Source of the DNA: Tubiluchus corallicola
Lineage: Eukaryota > Priapulida > Priapulimorpha > Priapulimorphida > Tubiluchidae
Length of the DNA: 64,000 bases
Reading direction: 5' to 3'
NCBI GenBank assembly: GCA_030141605.1
Contig: JAQGDQ010000177.1
Coordinates: 222,501 to 286,500 of the forward strand
Shown: in pieces, positions 47,754 to 60,616 of the stretch
How the letters are laid out: each line of letters opens with the position of its first letter
Numbering within the stretch: position 1 is the stretch's first letter
Position numbers and translations under genes: made by a program
Notes under the pieces: generated by a model
Database searches by the model: none
What the model was told of the DNA's origin: nothing
Seen by the model: the letters and a program-made list of their open reading frames with translations, nothing else

Positions 47754-48303
47754 TTAGCAGCAGATATGACGGCACTTCTTACCTGAAGTTGATATTTTCC
47801 TCACTTTTGCTGGGGTGGCTTCATTCAATGTCTTCGCTACAGTATCACTAGCGCACTCTCGGTGCTGTTGCTGTTGCTGCTGCTGCTGCTGCTTGTCCGC
47901 CGTTTCTGTAGCGACGCTCGGTTTCTTGAGTGGCTTGCGTTTACGTCTCGACGATGGAGATTGTCCAACAGCAGTAGTTGGTGCTGAATTTGCAGCTGTT
48001 GTTATAGTCGATGCTGCAATTGTTGATGTTGATGTTGTTGATGAAGTCATTGTCAATATTGCCGTTGTCGACATTGTTCTTGTCGATGCCGCTATAGTTT
48101 TAGATGCTGTTGTGTTACAAAATTCTGGCGGTGAGGTTACTGCTACTCTTTTTGGAATTTTTGTCGATTTTGTCGACACCTTTGCCTCAGGAGTTGTTAC
48201 GGATGAAACAAGTGAAGAATCTGGTGGCGAATGCACAGGCGTAGGAGATGTCGATGTGGCCGACACATTTTCCTTTCTCATCGATGGCTTGTTCCTCGCA
48301 TAC
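47754..48303 (-). CDS. Terminal exon: Ser/Thr/Ala-rich tail with NLS and polyQ
   Basis: 550 bp, acceptor TTGTTTTAG, stop TAA at 47754-47756. It encodes about 182 residues: a Ser/Thr/Pro-rich start, an Ala/Thr/Ile low-complexity centre, the basic cluster SSRRKRKPLKKPS, nine glutamines from a CAG/CAA run, and the end KVRKISTSGKKCRHICC. The basic cluster suggests nuclear import. The opposite-strand frame over the same stretch is a shadow. Confidence 0.75.
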
Positions 48304-51300
48304 CTAAAACAATTCAACAGTTACTATAATAACTGTTTTACTGCAGTATTATTTACTGCCCACACGGTACATAATTTTAGAGAAATTTTCAACCAGTCAT
48401 CAATCAAATTTAAACAGCTCAAATGACAAAGTAAAACAGTAACCATAGATTCCCAGTTTTATTCACGAGTCAATTAGGTACAGTAAGTCCTCACTCAACG
48501 ACACTAATGCATTCCAGCACAATGCGACGTTAAGTGAAATGTCGTTAAACGAAGCAAAGACTTTCATAGAAAGCAACGTAAAAGAAATGGGATACGTTCC
48601 AGAGGCAAAAATTAATGCTGCTTAAATCATATAAATTAAATGTAAAAATGTTGTTGATACAATAAAAATTGGCTCTGTGCAAAGCAAAAAAATCATCGTT
48701 AAAAATGAAATGGTACGTCACATGTTCAGCATCGTTAAAATCGAAAAACGTCGCTAAGTGGGGAATCATTAAGCAAGGACTTACTGTACATAGTGCCATC
48801 CCGTTATCACATTTATCTAATGAAGGATGGCTCGAGTGGATGACCATTATGGTACTTCACCATTCTATTTCCAATAATTATGATAATTTAATACTTTTCT
48901 TTGTTTCATTTACATCATGAATGTGAAAATAAATGCATTTTTGAACTGAATTGAAAAAAATTAGGTCGAGGCAACATATTTTATTCACTGAAAACAGAAC
49001 TACTTCAAATACACAATATGAATGTGAAACTTAGTTTTTTGCATTACAGTATCCGATACTAACTGCGCTAGAATTTTCGTCTTAAAAAACATTTCATTTT
49101 TTCTCCATTCACAATGGTTTTCCTCAGTTCACCTATTCATGAGCAAACCAAAGCCAATATTGGTTTCCTTGCTGACCCAAATTAAACTCCTAGCCTCAAC
49201 TATGCTTAGTGAAAATATGTGAAAAAGCAAATGAGATATAAAAGAAAAAGTAACAGTTCCGACATGTTTATCTAGTGCAACATATACCACCAAAAATCTC
49301 ATAAGAGATTATTGGTATTTGATATTTTTAGATCTAATTTTTCTTTTCAGGTCAATTTCTTTTAAGATTAGTTTGAAAAAATTCAGCATTTTTGAAACTA
49401 TGACATGTGTGTGTATAACACGAATATTTTTGCTAAATCACCTATTCATTTTTCTCTTTATGCTGAAAATTATCTATGCCAAGGATTTAAAGGGCAGTAC
49501 ATACGTTTTAGAAATACTATGTTTCTGGGGATGTGAATACTGCTGAACCGGAATGGCGGCACCTCCAACCACCTGCGGCGGCTCCATCGTGGACATGAGA
49601 GCTGGCCAATAAAAGAGGGAAAGGAATCGATTCTTCAGTAGCATGTATTCCTCTTGCTTTCGGTACACGGTCAATGGATCGTCCGGTGTTGTAACGACTG
49701 TTGTCCGCTCCTGGGAAACCACAGCTTGCTTGGACGTGACTGGAGAGGTCTGCACATCGGGACACGGTGCCACGCACGCAGAAGCGTCACCGCTGCCCTG
49801 TCTGCTTGCATCACTGCCACTTTGCTGCTCAACTGACTGCTCGTCTGTCTTTTCTTTGAGCTCTAGCAGCCTGCGACTTCGGCTCGGCGACATGATCACA
49901 GAGACGGGCTTCGTGAAGGTCGAGTCGGCCTGAAAGGTCAGAGTAGGCTTCGGGGATTCTGCAGTGACCTGCTGCTTGCAACTCTGAACCGCATCTTTGA
50001 GCAGCCGAGTGCCCAATCGTTGCTTCCCCCCTTTCTCCTGTCCATCGTCTTTGCTAGGAGACTCCCCAACCACGGGCGAGGCATCGGATGTGGTAGCACC
50101 TTCGGACAATGACCGTGTGGAACTCGGACTCGCTGTTCCACTCAAGACCACTTCTTTGAGGGTGATAACATTGTCAATGTTTTGTAGCACGTCGTTCACC
50201 AGGGTGCCTTGTGGAAAAGTGATGAGAACATTTTCTCGGTCAGCGACGGAGTTTTCAGGTTTATCGCTCTGGCTTTGCTCTTTGGGGTCTGATTCTGCAA
50301 CCTCTCCTGAAAGTGTTTCTTGCAGCTGCAAAACACAGAAAGTAACTGAGTTATCACTGCCAATGTGTAACAGTTCACATGCAAGCAGTTGGAAGCCACC
50401 TGGTTGATGCTTTAAGAAGCTCACAGGCACAATTATTGCAAGAGACGTAACATTTGTCACAAAGTTAACTAGTATCATCAGTGCCACATTAACTGGCTTT
50501 GGCCTGTCAAAATGATGCAGGTGGGCCAAAAAAAGATGTAGTTTACCTTTGCTACTCTACAAAAGATGTTGTTACCATGATTTATTACCGTGACAACTTA
50601 AAGTAGCTAAATTACATAGTGTTCTCATTACAAAAGATATGGTAGAAATAAGCAAGAAAATAGTGTTGAACGGAGACAGCAACCTGCAGCAAGACGTCAG
50701 TTTAATAAGAGTGCTCATCACGAAAAGCCACTTCAGTCTAGCATAGTTTGCAAGTACTGCAAAAAGCCAGGGCATATTTAAATGACGTCTTATTCTCATG
50801 TCAAGGAACTAATAGTACAGTTTATCCATTGTATAGATAGACCAGCTGGTTAAAGTTGACAATTCTCCACACACAAGGAATTAATTCATAAAGCAGATTA
50901 GGATTGGGGTTAAGATTAGGCTTAGGATTAGGGTTGGGAATTGGATCGGTGTTAGGGTTAAGATTGGAGTTAGGATTGGGGTTAGGATTAGGTTTGGGGA
51001 TAGTATTAGGATTGGGAATAGGATTAGTGTTAGGTTAGGGTTAGCGTTGGGGTTAAGATACTTCCAGAATGTAATTAAGTGAATTAACTTAATTTACTTC
51101 ATCTAACGTTTTTGCAGAAAGCTGTGACTACATCTACGGCGTATTACAGTTAAAGCAGTGACTTTTTTGACTTTCACAATAACAAGAGCTACATTTAGAC
51201 AATGAGACTGCAGCAAATGACGTAATTTGCCTGTAAAATCTGTCACATGGTAATAAGAACCAACGTCATCACTGATACGTGTAATGCTAACAGCACAAGA

Positions 51301-54300
51301 AGCACCATCTTTTTAAACTGATTGAGTCTGACAATATAACATTTCACCACACTAAGCAGTTTTCACTGTTTCAGAAAGGAAGGCTTAGACAAGGTTTCAT
51401 TTAAAGTACGTCCCAAAGAATTTCCCACATAAACTTATATTCCGTAGCATTGAGCTTACTTGCTGAAAGACTTACGTAACTAAAAAAGAAAATTCTTAGT
51501 AATTTACAATGTTCACACTAACTGGTAAACTGTCACTGATTCACTTTTCCAGTGTGCACCACTAATTTATCAAAAAATATATTTTTCATCTGACTGACAT
51601 GATACAGTAATTTATACTTTGCTTGGTTAGTGAAGAGTGCATTACAAATGCTCAGATTGTTTTTCAAACTTCACGCAATGTTATCTAAACTTGTTTCAAA
51701 CGGCCTACCATCAAAATGGCTGCTCCTAACTGTTATCCCGGGAGTTTAAATTTATTCAGTGTTACCGCTATTACAAGCTGTGTTCACTAAGGCAGTATGT
51801 AGGTGATACAAAATTTCAAGATGAATTTATGAATTAGTTTTATGTAAGTAAAGGATTTTCTTGTGCATTAAGTAAACTCATGAGTTGGTAATTAAACACT
51901 CTCTTATAGAAATTTTTGTCGATTTCTTTTAAACTTGCTTCTTTATTAAAAAAATGAATCATTTAAAGCTATGGCAAATATTATTTGACACAATTCTAAA
52001 TTATTAAGAAATTATTAAAAGTATTAAGCAATTATTAAAAAATCGCATCTATATGATGTAAGAACAAATTTAGAGATCGGGTAGTGCTGGGCAAATTTAA
52101 AAAAAAATTGAATCCAGATCGAATTTTAAATTTTTAGTTCAAATTTAGTCAAACATACTGGCGTTTCAATGGACAGCTAAGTCTAAAACTGGCATGAAAT
52201 CGCTTAAATTCTGGCAATAAACACAAACCTAGCAGCATTAAATTAAACAAACGCTTATACAGCACCTTTAACAAGTCTGGTCTCTCCGAAAGGAAACGTC
52301 TAAATGCTTTCACTGTTGTTATTGACGGAGGCATCAGTCGCATATAATCAGTTGCTGAAGGAGAAATAGTACAATGTGTCACTCATGAATATTGTAGTTT
52401 ATATATTTTCTTGCTGTTTTGATAATTTGTAGAAGATTACTAAGGAAGGATTGCATATCATTACAAAGGTTATACTCAAAATCATAGTTCATTGTGTTCG
52501 TACAGTAACATAATAAATTATAATTTTGTTTAATTAAACATTCATTCTCCAACCTAACTGCAAACATACATATATACTCCGTTTTTTAGTAACTACTAAT
52601 TTAGGAAATCAAACGGATTAAATTAATTTATTACCTGTACCTCATTACTCACTAGTGCTCTCTGTGATCATTTACTATTAAATTTTAACACATTAAAAGG
52701 AGGGCTGACTTGATGACCTTTTGGTCGGCTCGCTGTCCTCTCTCCCTTTTACTCATTAGTGGCAATTAGGCCCAATTTACCTGTATACTATTCATCATTA
52801 CTGCGTATTATTTTGAATATGGAAAAAATAAATTTTAATTCAATTCAGTTCGTCAGTCGCATATGATCAGTTGTTGAAAGAAAAAATTACCAAACTCGTA
52901 CTGGGCATTTATGACATACAGCAAGAGCAACGATCAGTTCCATTTGCTTGAGTTGACAGGTTTTGTGAAACTCAGACTGCATACATGCATATGCAATGGT
53001 ACTGAGCCGTTCGTTTATACATAAAATAAATTTTTGCAACTACTGACACAGAACAAGCCATTTAAAGCAGTTTTTGCAGTTAACATAGCTTGCAATGAGA
53101 ATAACACTTGGAGAAAACTGATTCAGTCGCGAGAGAACAGAATCGATCTTCAGACAAAATGAACACAAGTCATATTTGCTACAGGAGATGAATTTATGGC
53201 GACACTTTTACATGGCATTAAGGTCTACGCTGTAGTAAGCAGAGTGCGGAAAAGCTGCGCAATTTTGGTTTTTGCACAAAACCTTATGAGGGGGCAAGTT
53301 TTTAAATTTATCGCTGGCAAAAAAAAATTTATGGTGCCACCTAAGCAGCATTTCTAAATGAATTATCGGTGAATAATACACAAGGCAAGCATAGAATGCT
53401 TGGCAGAAAGAAGAGCTTTTTCTAAGGCCAGTTTGAAAAAATTTATTACCCTCGTCAACTCATCATCTGTTGGCTGCAACTGCATACTGTCTGCTTCGCG
53501 TACAATAACCAGTTGTCGATAGTTCCAGGGATGGGAAGGACAAATTGCAAAAAACTCTGAAACAGGCCGGGGGTTTGGGGGCCTTGGAGCCAGCAACAAA
53601 TTGCAATTTTGTGACCATAGAGAGCCTCTAAGTGGACTTAAAAAATCAGTTACCTTGTTTCATGCATAATTTAAAATGGCCGCTCCTATGCAAAAGTATA
53701 TAAAAACTGTCTGCAATTGACTCAAAATAACTCCGCACAATTGATTCTATATTTTTATACATAGAGATATACAAGTGGTTACACTGATGTACGTGATGTA
53801 AACATGATGTATGTGATGTAAGCGATGGCCTGCCAACTAGCGGTCATCTTGTGAAATAATGTACTGGGCCGGTAAAAATTTTCTAAATGGATTTACGCGA
53901 TTTACAAAAATGGCACTGCTGGTCTTCCAAAAACTTGGAATTGCGTGTATCCGCAGAAAATTCTCATCCCTGTAGTTTGATAACACCATTTTTATCCTCT
54001 TGACAGATTTAATAATAAGCTTCTAAGAATAACTATTGTATGTTTAAATAAATTCATTACCTGGGTTTTTTCTCTTGCCCGTGGCAGCACTCAGGTGCAG
54101 CGTCTAAAATTAGAAAAAAAAACACTAACTTTATCACATGCGATCAATCAGAAAAACACTAACTTTATCACATGCGATCAATCAGAAAAACACTAACTTT
54201 ATCACATGCGATCAATCAGAAAAACACTAACTTTATCACATGCGATCAATCAGAAAAACACTAACTTTATCACATGCGATCAATCAGAAAACATCTGCAT

Positions 54301-57300
54301 TGAAACACACAGAAATCAACACACATCTATTGTTAATAAATTTTACTAACTTTGATTGCAGTCACCACTATTATAACTATGTTTGCGTATGGTGACACCT
54401 ACAGTGTTGCAAATAGGTTAGTTTTGCCCAGTGCATGTTTAAGTTTGTATCAGTTATCAGTTGCTTCACATCAATTATTTGTCGGTGTGATGTGCTGACT
54501 AGACTACGGCAACACAACTAGTCGTTATATTAGCGTGTGATGTAAACTTTATTGAAATTTGATTTTGCAATTAATTTGCGCAAGTTTTTTACGCGTTAAT
54601 GCTGACTTTTATGAACATTCTATCTTCAAATATTTCAATTGTTTCTCGACTGCAAGATTTTTAATTTTTACAAGAAAACGGCATTTTAGCTAATGCAAAA
54701 CACTCACGTTCAGGAGAGAAGCTTTGACACCTGCCAGTGTTGCCAGCTCTTCTTCGCTCTCCGGAGTTCTACGGCGCACTAGAAAAAACACACAGATCTG
54801 TACAACATAGGCACACAGTATACTTATACATTACAGTGAGAAGGAAAGTAGAGCACATTACAAGAACATAATATTTAAATACCAATGTTGGGAGTCATCA
54901 TCAAATGTCATAACTAAGGGTGTCCCATAAGTGAATATACACTATTGATTTTAATTTTCTTTTTAAATTTTCCTCCAATCTTAGCAAGCATTTACATGAA
55001 TCAAAAGGGGCCTTGGCAACTGTTTTTACCTATTTTTTGACTGGAACCCTGTTGCTACGGCGATGGCACTAAAGTTAGACATGATGCGCTAAATCAGCCT
55101 GGCATGACGTATACGATCACCAACTGAAGTTCAGCAGAAATACAGAGCACCATATGGACAACACTAATCTCTCATTATTTACAAACGTAGTTTTCCAACA
55201 AGGAGCAGCCCTTCATTATAGCTCTTTTCAGATTTTCATCTTATTTGTCTAAAGAACTGCTAAAGGTTTTAGTTCATCTCAACCAATTTTCAAACATTTT
55301 GTTTTGTTTGTAAAAAAATATAGATAACGTAAAGTGCATAGTGACTTCTGGGACACCTTGTATATTTTTTTGAAAAACACTGATAGTAAATCTGACTATA
55401 ACATCTGATGATGACTTCTTTTATGAGTATCAAAATCCTTGAGTACACTACATTTTCTGTCTCATGACAATATACTGCTTCCTAACTTGTTTAAACATGT
55501 CTATTTTTTAATAGTTCGACACTGTGCAAACCAGAATCCAGCACTCACTAGGAGGGCTTATTTAGTGTAGTGGCAGGATTGGAACTTATACGTAGTAAGT
55601 GAAAAAATGGCACCATGTTTAGAAAATTAAACCCAAAGACAATTACTATTGAGAAATGCAAATTATTCAAAGAACTTCCACATTGGTGTATTTCCGCTAC
55701 AGAGATATTTACTCGTGTATAATGACATCTAGGTAAGTCCTTGCTTAATGACTCCCTGTTTAGCGACGTTTTGTTTTAACAAGGTTGAACATGTAGTCTG
55801 TTTTACTACATCTTTGGCTTCTGTGTGAATACATAATTAGTCATTTTCATGTACTCTAGGCTTCACCTATAAAACTGGTTAATGTTTGTATAATTTATCA
55901 CACTGAGGATGGCTGCTAAACTCTGCAGTCGAAATGATTGATGTTTTAAAGTTTTTAATAAAAGTTATTTCTTTCAATAATATTATATTAATTTCAGATT
56001 TCAAATGACAAAGATCGTGGAAACAATGGAGACATATTGTTTATTATTATCAGAGACAAAGAGGGCAGCAGTAGCATTGACAAAGATTGTGGCAACAATC
56101 GAGGCATATTGTTTCTTATTATCAGAGACAAACAGAGCAGCAGCAGCATTGACAAAGATCGTAGAAACAATCGAAACATATTGTTTCTTACTATCAGAGT
56201 AAAAAGAGGGCAGCAGTAGCAATGACAAAGATCGTGGAAACAATCGAAACATATTGTTTCTTAATATCAGAGTAAAAAGAGAGGGCAGCAGTAGCATTGA
56301 CAAAGATCGTGGAAACAATCGAGACATATTGTTTCTAATTATCAGAGTAAAAAGAGGGCAGCAGTAGCAGCATTGACAAAGATCATGGGAACAATCGAAA
56401 CATAATGTTTCTAATTATCAGAGTAAAAACAGGGCAGCAGTAGCAGCATTGACAAAGATTGTGGGAACAATCGAAACGTATTGTTTCTTATTATCAGAGA
56501 CAAAGAGGGCAGCAGTAGCAGCATTGACAAAGATCATGGGAACAATCGAAACATAATGTTTCTTATTATCAGAGACAAAGAGGGCAGCAGTAGCAGCATT
56601 GACAAAGATTGTGAGAACAATCGAAATGTATTGTTTCTTATTATCAGAGACAGAGGGCAGCAGTAGCATTGACAAAGATCGTGGAAACAATTGAAACATA
56701 TTGTTTCTTATTATCAGAATAAAAAAGGGCAGCAGTAGCACTGACAAAGATCGTGGAAACAATCGAGGCATATTGTTTCTTATCATTAGAGACAAAGAGG
56801 ACAGCAGCAGCATTGACAAAGATCGTGGAAACAATCGAGGCATATTGTTTCCAATTATCAGAGACAAAGAGGGCAGCAGCAGTGTCACATCAGTGTACAT
56901 TTCTTTCCAAGACAAATGTAAATGCTGAACTTAAGCAGAATTTGAAATGTGTTCCAAAGTTCAACAAACTAATAGGATGCAATTTTGCTGCAAATGTCCG
57001 AAAATAGAATTAAGAAATAATTAGTATTAACGTGTGAACACTAATAAGAAAAATGCCGACTCTAAAATTTAATAATGAGAGTTGAATAATGATTGAAATT
57101 GCTGAATTATTTGAGTAACATTTCCATAAACTTGAGAAAATTTGAATACTTGAGTACTTGAGTAAGCTTGAATAAAATGAGCTTACACAAAATTTGAGAT
57201 GACGAAGGATATAACAGGCTTTTAATAAGTAAAATCTGAAGGTTTTCTAACAAACATTGGAGATGTTTTGCCTCACTTATTATCAACGAGGAAAATGATA

Positions 57301-60300
57301 CATTAGTTTAAAAAGTGTCCATCAGGGGCACCCCAATTCTTACATACTTGCCGATCTGCTACTGAGTAGTTCCCGCTGCAGAGTTCTACACAAAATTTGA
57401 TCCAGAAGCGACACACTCACGCCCATAGACCTGTAAGTATAAAGAAGAAAGTGCATTAACTTACTTAAATTTTTAAACTACACACAGTCAACCACTCATC
57501 ACATAAATGACACAACACATCTGACTGTTTTAGTATTGTTCTTTAGCATTAAAGGAAAACCGGACAATTGTGCTGACATTAGCTGAAAATAAATCACGCT
57601 GTAAAATACTGCAAACTATAATAGCTTTTTTTAAATCAAAGCTTAGATTAAATTATAATTACCTTGGATAGTTAAATTTTGTTAAACTTTCAAGCCTACG
57701 CGCGGCTCAGCGAATCCACTGAGACTGGCAATGGCGCCTTTTTGTCACATGCGCGTCGCCGACTAATAGGCACGGTACCGTGATAACCATGATCATGAAC
57801 TAGTGTTTGTCTGTGATGTCAGGGTCATAAAGCCCATTTTCATTACATCACATCAACATTTTATAGCGATGTTCACTTACTCATACATACTTACGCGCAG
57901 TGAACATGCCTACCATTGCACAAACTGTAGTTAGTTTATGACGGAAGCGATAGCTGTGTATTTATTAAAATGTAAGAAACAACTGCTAACTTTTATAGGC
58001 AAGAAAATGTATATTTTGGACAGTAAATTAAGATGAAATTGAGTCTAATCAATTGTTCGGTTTTCCTTTAACTACACATACATACATTTATTACATTCGC
58101 TCATGCCTGCCGCAGACTGTCAAGTATGCCTGTAATTGTGTCAATGCTCTCAATAATAACACGAATACTACAAAAAGAATATTCAATCACAGTTTAAGTT
58201 GCCGTCTTCATCTCATGTAATCCAACTGGTTAACCAATGCAAATGACATTTCGAGAGGTGATATACATTGATTGTTTCCGATATCGTATCTGTTCTATGG
58301 GCTTTATATATTTTAGTTAAGTATTAACTAATAAACTACTTGTATTTCTAAATTAACTATTTGTATAATTATATTCTCGAACTAACTAATTATACACATC
58401 TGCCCTTAAAATGTACTACATTTTTCCGCACTGTTTATAGTAGAAATACTGTGATCAATAATAATGTGTTGTAAAACTTAAGTAAACCTACTGTGTTGTA
58501 AATGCACTTCAAATAAATAAAGTTTTTTATTAAAATCGTTCCCACAGATATGCTATGAACACATCACAGTATACAATAGAGAAAATTGTCTCTGGACTGT
58601 TGCACGAGACCCGTACTTTAAGATTTGATTTCTGCGCTGCTGTTTCGTTGGTTTGTGCCTCACGGGCGGAGCAGGAACCGGAGGACGTCTGTCTTCCTCT
58701 TCCCGAATTTTCCGTATTAAGCGCTCTACAGATTTATCCGCAGGAACACTCTGCATCTATAAAGAAAAACAGGAAAACTGCAGGAAAGAACTTCTGAAAC
58801 TCTTCAAAGCAATAGTCTTTAAGCAAGGCTTCCAACCGAAATAAGTAAATTTTTCTTAACCATTCTTATCCAGAATTTTAGTAAAACTAGACCAAACTTT
58901 GGAAAATTATAAAAAAATACAAATGGATCCCATTTAAAATAGGTACATGCGAGATCTGTGCTAGTCAAAAATGCAATTCAAAGGTATGTACATTAGTAAA
59001 ACCATCTTATTAACTTATTTTATTATTTATTAACTTATTTATTATTTATTAGGCACAAATATATACATTTTATACACGAGTAAAAGTAAACAGTAAAATT
59101 ATATGGTCGTGGTCAATACGAAGGTTGTGCCTACCATTGTGTGCCATGGATGACAGCAAGCAACTAAATTCTCAAACAGGTCATTTTAGCTAAAAGAACA
59201 CACAATCTCATAGCACGTCTCAGACCAGACATAAGGTCAATTCAGCAGTACTGGCCAAGCAAGGTCATTGGCATTATTCTATTTGACCGGCCTGGTTCAC
59301 AGTGGCTTAAGCACTGTATGCAATATTCATATAAAAAAAACAAATTTTACTCAAAAAACATCCTTTTTGACCCTTAAAGTCTGGATCCTTAAAGGAAAAG
59401 GCCAAGCCTTTTGGACAGTTAGGCTCATCTCAACAAATTAAACCATGTTCACAAATAACATTAGAAGGATTTAGTAATACAAGTGTGACAAGGGCTTCGC
59501 GTGATAACTAAAATTACTTTGAAGTTGCGATCATTTCACACTTTTTGAACACCAATTCCTTTACTAACAATGTTGTCTGTCAACTGAAGAACAGCAGTAT
59601 ACTGCCAATTCCAGTCAAAAGTATAATGAATTTTACAAAAAATAATATATGTCTAACTAACCATGTGAGATTTTTGCATGAATATAGTAAACTGCAGAAA
59701 TTTCAATTAGTTTGAGCAATGCACTCCTATGGAAAGCCATGGTGCGCATACGAAAAGTCACGAAATCCACCGGTCATGTCGTTATTTTTAAGTAAATGGC
59801 AGCTACAATTGCACTTGAAAATTTCTATGCAGCAATAGTATAAATTAATTTTTTATACATATTTTTTGCTAATTTCTTGATACATATTTTTTAAGCTTAA
59901 GCAATAGCAGTAAAATAAATACGCCCTGCTAAGAGGCTTGTCCATTCCTTTGATGTTTTATTGCCTGCACACAGATTAAATTGCCAAACTTGCCACCAGG
60001 GCCCTTCATTGCCTGATCCTATAGTAACCTTTCATTAGAATATCTGTCATGAACTCTTAGTAGTGAAATGGACGAACTAAAGTTTTAATTCAAATTGCTT
60101 TTTTTTTACAATATTCAACAAAAATGGTTTCTTTCTCTCTCTTATGAATGATCAAACGTTTTTACAAGTTCTAGAGCAAAAGCAATACACGTTTGATACA
60201 AAAACGAGTCAAGCCGAAATGCAAACTATGCTATTCTATCATAAACCATTTAACTGCAGTAAGCCAGTTTCGTACCCTTCCATTTTCAGCTGTTTCGCTC

Positions 60301-60579
60301 TCCTTTTCCCGCTCCTTCGCTCGTCGCAAGATCTCGTTGAACTTCTCCTTCACACTTTCTCTCCGGAACTGCGTATTCAACGCCGTGCGGGACTTGACGT
60401 TTTCCGACATGGCCGGTATTTTCTTTTCCAGCACCTCTGCCGCACGCTGTTCCTTTACCTTTTCTACCTGAGCGTCGATGTCGTCGAGTGGATACATCTG
60501 AGTAAACAAATGTACTGCAAATATTAAAACTCTGCACAAGTTATAATATATATAAATAAGATATATATATAAAGATATA

Positions 60580-60616
<37 letters not shown>

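Noticed and set aside
47815-48426. 203-codon plus-strand frame with poly-Cys and Val/Asp-rich sequence
   Set aside because: It is the complement of the terminal exon of the Myb-like gene; poly-Cys is the antisense of polyglutamine.
49997-50407. 136-codon plus-strand frame
   Set aside because: It is antisense to the 821 bp exon, which has better composition, splice sites and phase agreement.
54117-54290. CRISPR-like array
   Set aside because: Five adjacent identical 34 bp units with no spacers; an ordinary minisatellite.
55994-56928. Several 60-165 codon frames on both strands
   Set aside because: All follow the 72-76 bp minisatellite, and unit-length changes break each frame. No splice or domain evidence.
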